Assembly: GCA_963678675.1 (NCBI GenBank)
Contig: OY783196.1
Span: forward strand, 126,501-190,500
From: Xiphydria camelus
Lineage: Eukaryota; Arthropoda; Insecta; Hymenoptera; Xiphydriidae
Direction of reading: 5' to 3'
DNA length: 64,000 nt
In this document: positions 37,598 through 48,111 of the stretch, piece after piece
Layout: each line of letters begins with the position of its first letter
How positions within the stretch are numbered: the stretch's first letter is position 1
The notes under the pieces: model-generated
Seen by the model: only the letters and a program-made list of their open reading frames with translations
What the model was told of the DNA's origin: nothing
Database searches by the model: none
Program-made: the position numbers and the translations under genes

Positions 37598-40500
37598 ATG
37601 TCGAAATCTCGCGCGACGCGTCTACTCCTGCTGCTCTGCGCAATGTGGATCCCCGCACGTGTTTCCGCCGCCGCTGCCGCTCCGACGGTCCACTACGTTC
37701 ATCTGGTGAGTGGATTGAAAAATTCCTCGGACTCTCTAGCGAGACCCATCGAGATGCGCCGGTTTACGTGTCTTATCGTCTCGCGATAATTCCTCGTCGA
37801 TAAGACGCCCCGTCGCGTTTCGCGCGTCTCGTATCGGACAGCGAGGGGAGAGCCTTTTTCGAATTCTCCGCGAGGGAAAGAGGAAGAAGGCGCGAAGCGC
37901 TGGAACGGGCGCCGTAACTGGTCCCGGCGTATTCGCAGATACACGCTTGCGTAACGGCCTTAGAAACGAGTCGACGATTGTGAGACTAGGTATATTTGTC
38001 GTTCGCACTCGTCGAATCGCGCGGAGACAAACACGGAAGGCGCGGAGGAAGAACGAATTGAGCTCGGGCAACTTTTTTCCCCCCCGAAGAGATCTTCCTA
38101 GGTACTCCCGACGCCCACCGTATCGAGATTCTTGGCCGGAATGCGACTCTCCGTAACCGTACCGAGAGATCGGTCGGCATCTTTATGTCCCTTCGAGTTA
38201 ATTAATTAAGTTTCTATAATAGGATTCCGCATAACTATACGCGAGTGATCGGAGAGATCCGTTCCGGGAGAAGCGGTCGCGCGTGGAAGACGGAGCGCGG
38301 TAAAATTATTTAATCATTTAAGAGAGTATACCCATCGACGACGCTGCGTCGAGTCTGACGTCTGCGCGATTCCCAGTCGGCGCCTGTGGTAGAGGGAGAG
38401 ACTTTTACACGCGTCTCTGTAAAACCCTGAGAGAAGAGCGAGGGTCGAGTGGAAGCTTCGGTCGGTAGCGAGCGACCGCTGGATTGAGTTTCCACGTTTG
38501 CTCTTTTCGCGCGCGCACCGTTGTGTAATTGCGTTTCGGTTTTCAATTGCGCCTCCTCCGCCATCGATTATCTCCGCTAACCCCAGTTATCACGACATCG
38601 TTACTGTACATCGTATACGATGTGCAATGAAGTAGCTATACGACTCGTGCAGTGTGGTTGTGATCGATACTTTTACCCTACTTTTTTCAACAGAACTCCC
38701 TCAACCCGGAAGGTTTCCCATTTAGCACCGTCAGCGCTTCCCGCACTCTTGTAGACGCGACATGCGAGCGTCATCAAGTACATAGTATGTACATAGGTAC
38801 TTCGGTGAACGATGGGCGTGCATGGGAACGGTCAAACACACAATTCCTGGCGAGATTACTTTTAGAGCAGACCCCCCCCCCCCCCCCCCCCCATCGATCG
38901 GAGCGGCGCCGGTGCAGATAGTCGATAATGTTCTCCGAGGCTTATCCGACGTTTCCGTCGAAAACACGAGAATTCCGAAGGTTTGGTCGGGAGGCGCGCC
39001 GTGATAGCGCCAGGCCTTTCCGTATCAAAATGATTCGATCGTGACGAAAAATGCTTCGATTTCCTCGGCGGAGGTGCGTCCGCGCTTTTTATCTCGACGT
39101 AACCGGCTCCGTGGAATCGCTCGCTGTAAATTAATCTTCGTGTCTTCCGTGCCGTTAATCACTGAACGTTTCCTCGGCGAATAACAATCATTGCAATCTC
39201 GCTACTTTGTACCCCGTCGCGTCATCGAAGCCCGTATGCAAGGTGATACGTACTTTCCGTGTGACTCTGTACGCGTTAGACCTCTCCGGAAACGTTCCTC
39301 TCCTTATTGTCAAATACATTGTATATCGCGCGCGTCCCTGCAGGTAACTCCGATGACTGTCTATCCCCCGATATATTCGAGACGAGATGAGCATATTTTC
39401 CTCTCTTTCAGAACGAGACGATCCCTCGCGAGTACTCGAAATTGCCACACGTGGGAAAGTGCTGCGGGATTGGCGAGGTACTCACCAGAACTGAGGACGA
39501 GGGGAAGTCGTGCGTCCCATTAACGTCGATCGCGTCGCCGACCATCGCCGCGTTCTCACCATTATTCTGCGACTTTAACGTAACCGGTCTACTGGCCCCT
39601 GGAGACGAGAAGGACCGCTTCGTCGCTGTCATTGGAGATCCTTGCCGACACAACAAGTCAGTATTGCACCACGAGCCACGTTCAGCCTTCCTAACGAGGG
39701 AAACGGGGAACGACGAAGTTAATTGACCGCGCTGCGATGTGTACCTTTACTCGCTGTCGTTCGAGTCCTAAAAACTAGAGCACCCGATGCAAATTTATCG
39801 TCGTGGAAACGTGAGATCTGACCACGCGAATAGTTAAGATTTTTACCGCAATCCGAAGATCTCTCGCGGATGATAAATTAATACTGTTATCGACATAAAA
39901 AAAATGCAGAAATGAAGCGCTAAAAATTCCGCGAGATGATTCGTTATCTCTATATTTTTGCTGGATTAAATAATCATCTCGACGATAAGTCTTCGTTATC
40001 CCACACCGATATTGTAGTGTAGGTACTATATTCGAGCGATAAGTCCTGTTATCCCATGTATCTCCATCGAGAGTGTATCGATGTACGACTCCAAAATCAA
40101 TGCGGGATGGCAACCTACCTGGAATCAACTCGATTCGATCCTTCGAATCAGCGCATTTAATTAATGATCCAGTTTCTCGAGTCCCCCTTCTTCTCTTCTG
40201 TCTTCGAGTCGCTCCTACAGCCTCCGGGGCTTTTGTGGGCGTTGGTAGGACAAAGATTTCTCTCTGTCGCGCCGGCAACGAAAGAAATATGTCGTGTAGT
40301 CGAGTCATGCCAGACGAAACGTCGCACTTGGAAACGACATTGCCATCCTATACTGGCGCCTATCACAGTTCTCGCGATTCTGGAATCCGTGACGAAGCAT
40401 CGACTCGCTCGTAAAATTGGCGACAACTCTGAATCGGGGGGGGGGGGGGGGGGGGGGGGGGGAATAAAAAAGTTTGGTCGTGACTCGTTCTCTAAATATG

Positions 40501-43130
40501 TCATAATTTATAACGGGGTCAACCACCAGAAATAGGTCACCCGAATACCTATCTCCTTTATTTTTGGAGATAGAAAGATACATTTCACACACACACACGA
40601 AATACGAGAAATCGGTTTCACGTATCGTGTAGTCCTTTTGAAATCGTACTTGACACTCTTTTGTCGTACATATATTTTTTTTTTCATCTCTAAAAATATA
40701 AGAATTATTCAGACGGATATATCGTACCAATTTTGGTTCTCCTCGTCGTTTAACCGGTCGAGAATCCAGTGTCTATACAGGAGACAGGTTCTACCGTATC
40801 GGGAATTTGTCGGTCAGTGGCAGCAATTCTTTTTTCAGATACATACTCACTCCGGAAATAAGCAGCGAGGATGAGTATTACGTTCTTCTCAACGGCTCCA
40901 TATTCGCACCGCGACACCTGCCCTCGATGCTCGCAATGGGTGTGGAGTATTGCATGGAAGTCATACCGGACCAGGGTCTTAGGGTCCTGGTTTGTTTCCC
41001 AGAAGGTTTGTATTTTCCCACGCGTTTATCTACATCTATATCTATGGGTGCTGACGCGCGTGCCATTCTTTGAATAGAGAGTGCGATCCGGGGCGCGTGT
41101 ATTTTTTATTTCGAACCCGCTATTTTGTAAACCGTCTCCAGTTTTGCGTTTCGGTGGCATATCGCGTCGCGTTGTTATTGAATAATCCCCGGCCTTTCGA
41201 TAGGGGGGTCACGTTTGAGGTCTCTTTACAAGGCACAGTTTCCAATAAATTTTTGCAATTTTTCGCAATCACCATGACGTCATAGAAACTTCTCGGAAAG
41301 ACGTGCCGCTAGGAAAGATCGCTCTAAATTTTATTCTTGTGCGTAATACGATCGCATCTTCGCTACGCGAGGTAAAAACAAAGTCTATTTTAAATCGTGA
41401 AATAGAATAGAAAAGAATAGCATAGACTGTAGTATGACAGAGCGAGTCTATCCCTTGAGAGCGGAAGTTCCCGAAAGACAAAGACAGCAAAAAATAAGGT
41501 ATCTAGGTATTACGCTAAAGATGGAAAAAAGAAGGAAACTAAGCGTAACAAATGATACGGAATAACGGAAGTAGCAAGGCTATACGATGAATAAACAGAG
41601 ACCAAATAAAAGAGAAACGTGAGAATGAAGCAAGAGGGAAAACACAATGGATACAAGAGTATAAAAAGGAATAGGAGGAAGATAGAATAGGTACAATTTT
41701 TATTATAGTTAAGATGATTAGTAGATGTGCTACTGAAAAAATTACGAAAAGTTCCAATTTACTTGCTCAGATACTAACTGAAAATCAATGTTACTCCTTT
41801 TTGCATTCAACGATTCAATGCGTTCGAAGTGTAACCAAGGAGGTCAAAGAGGATTAGGTGTCTCTGAAATTAACAAGTCTTCACATTTATGTACTATATC
41901 GCGTACCTAATAATCGAAAATCGTTACTTCCAACAGAAGAGACGATAGAAATGGCCGATTCTCGGATCACTTTCTACGCTACCGGGCTACTCATCTCGGT
42001 ACCATTTCTGGTCGCCACGATAGTCCTCTTCTCCCTCACGCCAAGATTGATGGACGTCCATGGCAAAGCCCTCTGTCACTACTGCGGATGCCTAGCGGTT
42101 GCCTTCATCACACTGGCCATTGTTCAGCTCGCGAGCAATCACCTGTCCGACCACGCTTGCACGTCGATCGGTAAGTCAAGAGCGATTCGAGTCGAATGCG
42201 TTCATATTCACGTGCGCCGTACTGCAAATTAACACTGGAACGTCTATCAATGGCGCTGAGAAGAACGCACGCATCCGCGTTTTGCAGCGTTCGTTATCCA
42301 GTTCGCATTTGTGGCGAGCTTCTTCTGGTTAAACGTGATGTGCATCGAGACTTGGTTGCAAGTTCGCCGTCACGTGAGCGGGTCCGACGAGAGGACTCAA
42401 ACGAAGCGGCTCTTTTTCTACTACTCGATATGGGCCTGGGGACCCGCAGCTATTCTCGTTTTCATTTCCATGTTGATGGATCTCAATCCGGCCGTACCGA
42501 CTAGTTACGTTAAACCAAATTTTGGTACGGAGAGTTGTTGGTTCAAATGTGAGTATTCTCTCTTCTCGTTGATAAGCACGTGCGATCGTGTTATGCTAAC
42601 GTAAGTATACATAGAGAGTATAAAAGTAAGTACCGTACGGTCATGTTTCAGCCGACGAAGCGGCAATGCCATACTTCTACGCGCCAGTTGGATTCTTGGT
42701 GTTAATTAATACCGCGTTATTCACAATCACCGCAATCCACATCTCCCGATACCAGAGGGTTCTCGACGTAAGGCGCCTGGCAATGAGTCAAGAGGCCGTT
42801 CGCCAAGATCTCAGCTTGTTCAGGCGCATCAAACGAACCTTCTTCGTCTGTCTGATCCTCTTCTTTTTAATGGGCATCAACTGGGTTATGGAATTGATCT
42901 CCTGGTGGGCCGGAGGCGATCCCCATACATGGTCCGCTTTCGACTTGATAAACGCGCTTCAAGGTGTTCTCGTGTTCGGCCTCTTCGTTCTGCGGAAACC
43001 AGCCAGACATTACGTCTACCATCGAATACAAACGCTCAGGGGTTTCGATGTCGAGGAACCGGTGATCGGCAGCATGGACGTCTCTCTATTGCCTGTACTG
43101 AACGACTCCTTGCCTAGACAGAGGCAATGA
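37598..43130 (+). CDS. Methuselah-like G protein-coupled receptor (514 aa, 6 exons)
   Basis: Exons are 37598-37705, 39412-39656, 40788-41005, 41937-42170, 42288-42548 and 42652-43130. Phases agree throughout and the total is 515 codons. Residues 1-24 are a signal peptide (a run of Leu followed by PARVSA). The extracellular part carries the family's KCC motif (K52-C53-C54) and further paired cysteines. Exon 4 opens the seven-helix region with TM1 (about 203-222). Later exons supply the remaining helices, including GINWVMELISWW and the TM7 segment LQGVLVFGLFVLRKPARH. The tail is short. This is the secretin-like, Methuselah branch of family B receptors, acting at the plasma membrane; the ligand cannot be read from sequence. 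The first base of exon 3 is the least certain splice site. The exact paralogue is open; Mthl5 is one guess. Confidence 0.85.
37706..39411 (+). other. first intron of the receptor gene
   Basis: This 1.7-kb intron separates the signal-peptide exon from the ectodomain. Its donor is CTG/GTGAGT and its acceptor is TTTCCTCTCTTTCAG. It contains a 21-nt poly-C tract at 38872-38892. I saw no further coding exon, and exons 1 and 2 join cleanly in phase 0. Confidence 0.6.
38872..38892. repeat. poly-C tract (21 nt)
   Basis: An uninterrupted C run in intron 1 of the Methuselah-like receptor gene. Confidence 0.95.
39872..40053. promoter_or_regulatory. cluster of GATA-type sites in receptor intron 2
   Basis: Seven GATAA/TTATC words occur in 182 bp, at 39872, 39887, 39944, 39984, 39996, 40038 and 40049. 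The last four form two similar back-to-back pairs (GATAAGTC followed by GTTATCC). Such clustering is typical of enhancers bound by GATA factors, but AT-rich DNA also makes the word common, so this is inference. Confidence 0.3.
40436..40462. repeat. poly-G tract (27 nt)
   Basis: The longest homopolymer in the window, located in intron 2 of the Methuselah-like receptor about 325 nt before exon 3. Confidence 0.95.
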
Positions 43131-44606
43131 TGAGCTCGACAGAATTGAAGAGTGTCTCTCGATGGACCGACGTACCCGTCCGTTCGCTTTGGCCACACAT
43201 CGAAGTTCTTCGTCGAGTCGATCTCTTCGTATTTAGTTGTGTACGATAAGGATACGTTTTAATGCAAAGATAGTAACCACCGCGGTGTGAGTCGATTAAC
43301 CGGGTGAACGCATAGATTTTTTTTTAACCCCGAAATACTTGCTTCTCCAAGGAGAAGTTAGAGTCGTGTAACCGGTTCTGCGAAACTTCCTATTTTATGC
43401 TTCCCCTAATTAGAACGAATAAAGTAAAACAAGGAGCGTTAACGTGAATCATCTAGCACGAGGCGCGTAAAGTACGAACGTTTTGCAAGGTCGTGATATA
43501 GTAGAAAATAAGGCTGTAAATATTGTACGGAGGCCTTTCTTACGATATGGGTATACACGAATTGGGATCTCTGTCCTGTTAGAGGATACGTCGCGTTGGA
43601 CAAGAGTATCCTCTTTTAATGTAGGCTCTGTTCGCTGTGCGAGAGCCGTATGCTAAGAAAGAGATACATCGTTTATTTATGTTACTAACGTTAGATTACC
43701 GACTAGAGTATTAATTTAATTGTTATCGAGCGATTATACCGTTCCGACTGATGTTCCGCCGTACCGCGCTTCCCTGAATCAATAGAGTGGGACACGGAAA
43801 GACGCGTAAGCGCTAGTTAAGAAAATACGACCTTTTATTTATATTACCTTTTAGACCGCGATATATTTGTTCACTTGGTAGTGATTACACCACAAAAATA
43901 AAATATATATATATATATATTATGTATATACATTTACACCGTAAAAAGTCCTGCGTGAAAATTCCTTCATTTCTGCCTATAGGTAGCAAATAAAGTGCGG
44001 ACAGGGTGCTCTGTCCTTTTCCGCACTCACGTGGTTGATTATTATTATCATAAAGATGGCAAATTTATTTTGTCCCGCGCTATCGATTGCGCATTAGGTA
44101 TGCGCACATATTTATATTTAAGTAAATCGTAAGCCAAACCAAGGAGTAGAATCGAGTGAGATAAAGTTTCGGGATACAAGAGCTACTGATACACAACAGA
44201 TACAGTGATTATTTCGACGTTTTATCTCATTCTACATACTCTAGGTAGACTATTCTCTACCGTTGCAATTTGACTTACGGTGTAGAAAGGCTCTTTGTTC
44301 GGTGCGCCTAAATAGCTGTCACATGACGAAGCTTCGAAGCGTATTGAAATATTGTACAAGCGTTAGTGCTCGTTGCTTTCGGCACGCTAAACCAGGTACG
44401 AAAAAGTAACGTACGAGCCGACGGCGGTGTCTTCCATTAGTTTGACATTCCCTGAGGTTCCAAACCTTACCATCGACTGTTTCGACGTATAATTACCCTG
44501 TTGACCCTTTTCCATTACTCGTAACGTACCAGGGATTCTATGAAAATTTATACATCTCGAAGGGGGATTACCTTCCGATCGCTCACACGATCCGAGAAAC
44601 TGAAAG
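43131..44606. other. shared 3' region between convergent genes
   Basis: The receptor gene (plus) and the 5-phosphatase gene (minus) end towards each other here, so most of it should be 3' UTR and short spacer. An AATAAA at 43418-43423 would serve the receptor, and TTTATT at 44064-44069 (AATAAA on the minus strand) could serve the phosphatase. A (TA)n run lies near 43.9 kb. No open frame is supported. Confidence 0.55.
43418..43423 (+). terminator. possible poly(A) signal of the Methuselah-like gene
   Basis: A canonical AATAAA occurs about 290 nt after the receptor's stop codon. Other AATAAA copies lie near 43.9-44.0 kb and could be used instead. Confidence 0.4.
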
Positions 44607-46734
44607 TCAAACTGGCCTCCGGTGTCCCGGAAATGGTGGACTGATACCTAAAATACCGACGACACCTCCCTGTTCCGTCACGTAAAGTAATCGGTACACA
44701 CCCGCATCTCTGAGAGCGGTGTCGCTGAAATATATGCGATCCACGGGCGAGTCCGGTTCCCCGGGTAGAGGTGTTTTACCTATAATTTTTTTATATAAAA
44801 TCAGAAGACTCTCAATGGAGTCTCTCGCCAACTGCGACATTCGCTTTTCCATGGCGGCAATGAGTTTGGAAACTTTGATATCGCTTAACAGCGGTACGTG
44901 ACTTTTCGTAGATAGATTCATTTTCGAATTGGCTTTACGGTATTCTCTTACCTCGGACAACGTATTCGTAAACGAGATAGTCGTCCACACTGGAAAATCC
45001 GTCTTTAAACAATCCAATCCAATCGCCGCTGGCAGGCTTGGCGTTTCCCGAAAGGGTATACGACACGGAGTTCTGTTCGTCCACGAACCATGCGGTAACT
45101 GGGTGGAATTCTACACCGTGGTCCTCGAACTTTGGTCGTACCTAAATAGTTTATGCTCGGGTGAATAAGAGATTGCGTGAAATTGCAGACTCATTCGTAA
45201 GACGTCTTACTATGATATCAAATTTGGCGGTAACCGGTTTATGGTCGGACTGCACATAATTGGAATGACTGTCGTAGCTGTGCTGAGTGGCCACCAGTCT
45301 GACGTCCTCGTAAACGTCCGCGTTAACTTTGTACAATATTCTATCCGTCCAAGATGGCCTGCGTCTGTACACGAAGACCCGGAAAATAACGGCAAATAAA
45401 TACCAAATAAAAACCTATAGCGATACTTCCACGAATACGATTCTAATGATAGGTACTCACTTGAGATCAAATTCTTGAGATGCAAATTCGTATTTGTACG
45501 TCGGTGGGAATGTTATTTTCTCTTCTGTAAGCTCGGCGAACGCTTCCCCACTCTCCATCACCGCTTTCAGTTGATCCCTTTCGAGTAGCAAATCTAGCTG
45601 ATCCTTTTTAACGAGTAAATCGATGGCTGACGCTGTAAGGTCTTCTCCGTTTAGACGAAAATTTAAATCGCCGATCCAAAATACATAACTTGAAACGAGA
45701 AAACAGTTTCAATGTGGTCGTGAAATCGAACAGCTTTGAACTATAAAATTCATTGATGGGTACACACTCGTGATAAAAAATACTGCAAGTGTCTGGCACG
45801 CTAAACGTATGTTCCTTCAGAATGACATTGTAATCAGAAATCCTATTAGCCAATTGATGATCATGTGGTGTCAAATGGGTATTTACTATACAAGTATTGA
45901 CGCCGTAAACATTTAATCTCACGCCAACTGCACCTTTATTGCCCTGGAAGTGCAACATGCTTTGTCATTCCTCAGTGGCTAACTTTTTACCATGAAAAAT
46001 ATCCCTCATATCTTACCCACAAGCCTCCAAATCCAGTTCTAGTATACTGAGTTTCTATAAGTCGCAAATGCGTCAAATGTTTCCTCAAACAGAACAAACT
46101 CAAGACAATACCCTGTAATCTTTGGGTACGTATCTTTACATAATCGTGATCTTTCAACGTGTCTTTAAAGAACTTTGTCCACGGATCCTCGAGAAACATA
46201 TCGATCACTATGTTTTGCAGCTGTGCATTGACTTCCTGTAAACTGAGCGATAAAATTAATTCCTCGATAGCGATATATCGAGAGATAGGAGAGCTTTATG
46301 TTAAGTACTTACGCCACGATGTAAAAGTCAGGTAGATTATTGGGTTCCTTGTGGACGATACCCAAAAGCTGATGGAGGTCTTGTTCCGGAGATTTGGTAG
46401 CCACATTCCATGTTACAAAATAGAATCTGTTTAAAATTATCAACTATCGTATCACTTTTTTTTTTTTTTTTTTTCATACGTTTAAAAACTTGTTACACAC
46501 TAAAATGCTTGGAGTATTCACGATTTAGGGCGATGACGATTATTCATACACAGGTACTTACATACCTATGTACAATCGATTGCTTGCGATCATCTTTTTA
46601 TATCCGACTGACACACAGCGATAGATGCTTTCTAACGAGCATCGTCATGTGTGCGAGGGAAATATTTACACGCGTAATTTTTTTTTTTATGACTGAAATC
46701 GTTCTCACCTCAGGTGATCGCCTTGTTCAGCCAT
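44607..46734 (-). CDS. INPP5K: inositol polyphosphate 5-phosphatase with SKICH domain (INPP5K/SKIP type, 428 aa)
   Basis: Exons are 46734-46709, 46426-46313, 46242-46017, 45943-45768, 45688-45461, 45364-45211, 45141-44952 and 44779-44607. Phases agree and the total is 429 codons. The catalytic domain shows the family signatures in order: TWNVA (14-18), LQEVN (48-52), GNKGAV (123-128), NTHLTPHD (143-150), WIGDLNFR (185-192), PSWTDRI (260-266) and SDHKPV (296-301). This Mg-dependent enzyme removes the 5-phosphate from phosphoinositides such as PI(4,5)P2 and PI(3,4,5)P3. Residues about 309-428 form a SKICH domain (VEFHPVTAWF, then DWIGLFKD, then GVYRLLYV), which targets the human homologue to membranes. 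The length is close to human INPP5K (about 448 aa). Retaining the last intron would change the frame, so it must be spliced. Confidence 0.93.
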
Positions 46735-47533
46735 CCTCGTCGAACTGTCGAGCGAACTTTAGCGATCCAAGCTTGACGATTTAAAAAACAACTTAGAGAT
46801 ACGTTTAAACACGAACGTTTACGCGATTACCAATGCGATCATGGATTGTACTCGAGGAACTTTACGGACCATTTAGCCGGTCCATTTAGGAGGATTCCGA
46901 CTGCTCGATCGACAATCACGATCGTTTAATCGTCAGAAAATACACGTTGTTTATTCCGTCGCGATGAACACCGTTCATAGCATGCAACACTTAAATCCTT
47001 CCGGCAAGACGCGCAGCGCGATACTGCAGTTCAAGTCCGCCATATCGATTACAACTGCGGTTTCTTCTGTGACGACACCAAGATGGCGAGCTATACGATA
47101 CATTTCAAATGCACGTTACAATCCTACACCGTCTGCACCCGGCCTTTCCCGTTGCACGCTTTACTCGAATTAGAAAGTCGCTCGTTCGGAAAATGTGCTT
47201 CGTTCGCGCTATACCTACATACCTACATCTCGATGCTCCTCTCGATCCATTTAGCAAGTGCGAAGTTGCAGATTTAACGTGCAAAAATGCTGGAAAGCGA
47301 CGCTCGATTGGTACAATATAATGTAGGTGGGGTTTTGATGACTAGTCGCGGGTCGGATGATTTTCGACAGCGTTAGACACACTTTCATCGAAATCGACAC
47401 GATCGGTCAACTCGAGAAGATTGATCCTTTCGAATCCGCGGTCAACTACTTGGCAATTCGCTGTCTTCTCGAAATTACGAGCTCTACTAAATGGGACCTA
47501 GAGAAACCGTCGCACAATTTACACGCCAGCGTA

Positions 47534-47608
47534 GCTGGTTCCGTATCGGTAGGCGCACCCCATCTACCACTGCAGTCGACGGGGCTCGCCTACCGATACG
47601 GATCCAGC
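47534..47608. other. 75-nt near-perfect hairpin, pre-miRNA-like
   Basis: The arms 47534-47555 and 47587-47608 pair at 21 of 22 positions; the one mismatch is T47539 against T47603. Inside the loop, four C (47558-47561) can pair with four G (47581-47584), leaving a terminal loop of about 19 nt. The size and arm length fit an animal microRNA precursor, and either strand could form it. I do not recognise a known miRNA. A small transposon palindrome is the alternative. Confidence 0.4.
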
Positions 47609-48008
47609 CATGTAATTTCCGCAACGGCTCATAAAGGCGCTTTACATGGGAATAATTGCGATACGATAATACCTATCCGGTACCGGTACTTTTATTAACC
47701 GTTTCGGCGCACGGTCGTTACTCGAGATCACTTACAGGCTAGTTGCGAAGGCTTAAAAAACGATAATATTTACATGACAATCGGACGAGTTTTCCACGAA
47801 ACATGCGGTAAGCGCGGTTTTTTGAAATGAGCTGGAAGATCCGTAGACGATAACAGAGCCGCATTCGTTCGTTGACGTCCTGAACACTGACTATTTGAAA
47901 ATTTCGACTGTAAGTTACCCGCCTCTCGTTCTTCCTTCATCGTCGTTATTCTACATACAGCCACTCTGGACATGATCCTTGGATATTGCATGGAGCGTTT
48001 CATTTTTT

Positions 48009-48014
48009 TTTATT
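48009..48014 (-). terminator. possible poly(A) signal of the class C receptor gene
   Basis: The plus strand reads TTTATT, which is AATAAA on the minus strand, about 100 nt past the receptor's stop codon. Confidence 0.45.
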
Positions 48015-48111
48015 AAAAATTACGAGTATCGCGAAGAATAGCACGTCGTGGCGGGTCGGGCATCGTTCGAAATTGGGATCAACTTTTTTTTTAACCGATT
48101 TCCAATAGAAA

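Larger units (their letters stand above)
46735..48111. other. spacer between the 5-phosphatase and the class C receptor
   Basis: This stretch holds the 5' flank of the phosphatase and, from 48111 downwards, the 3' UTR of the minus-strand receptor. It also contains a very regular hairpin at 47534-47608. I see no supported coding exon. Confidence 0.5.

Noticed and set aside
38691..38800. Possible extra receptor exon after TTTTTTCAACAG in intron 1
   Set aside because: Exons 1 and 2 already join cleanly in phase 0, and this segment has no family motif and no convincing donor in frame.
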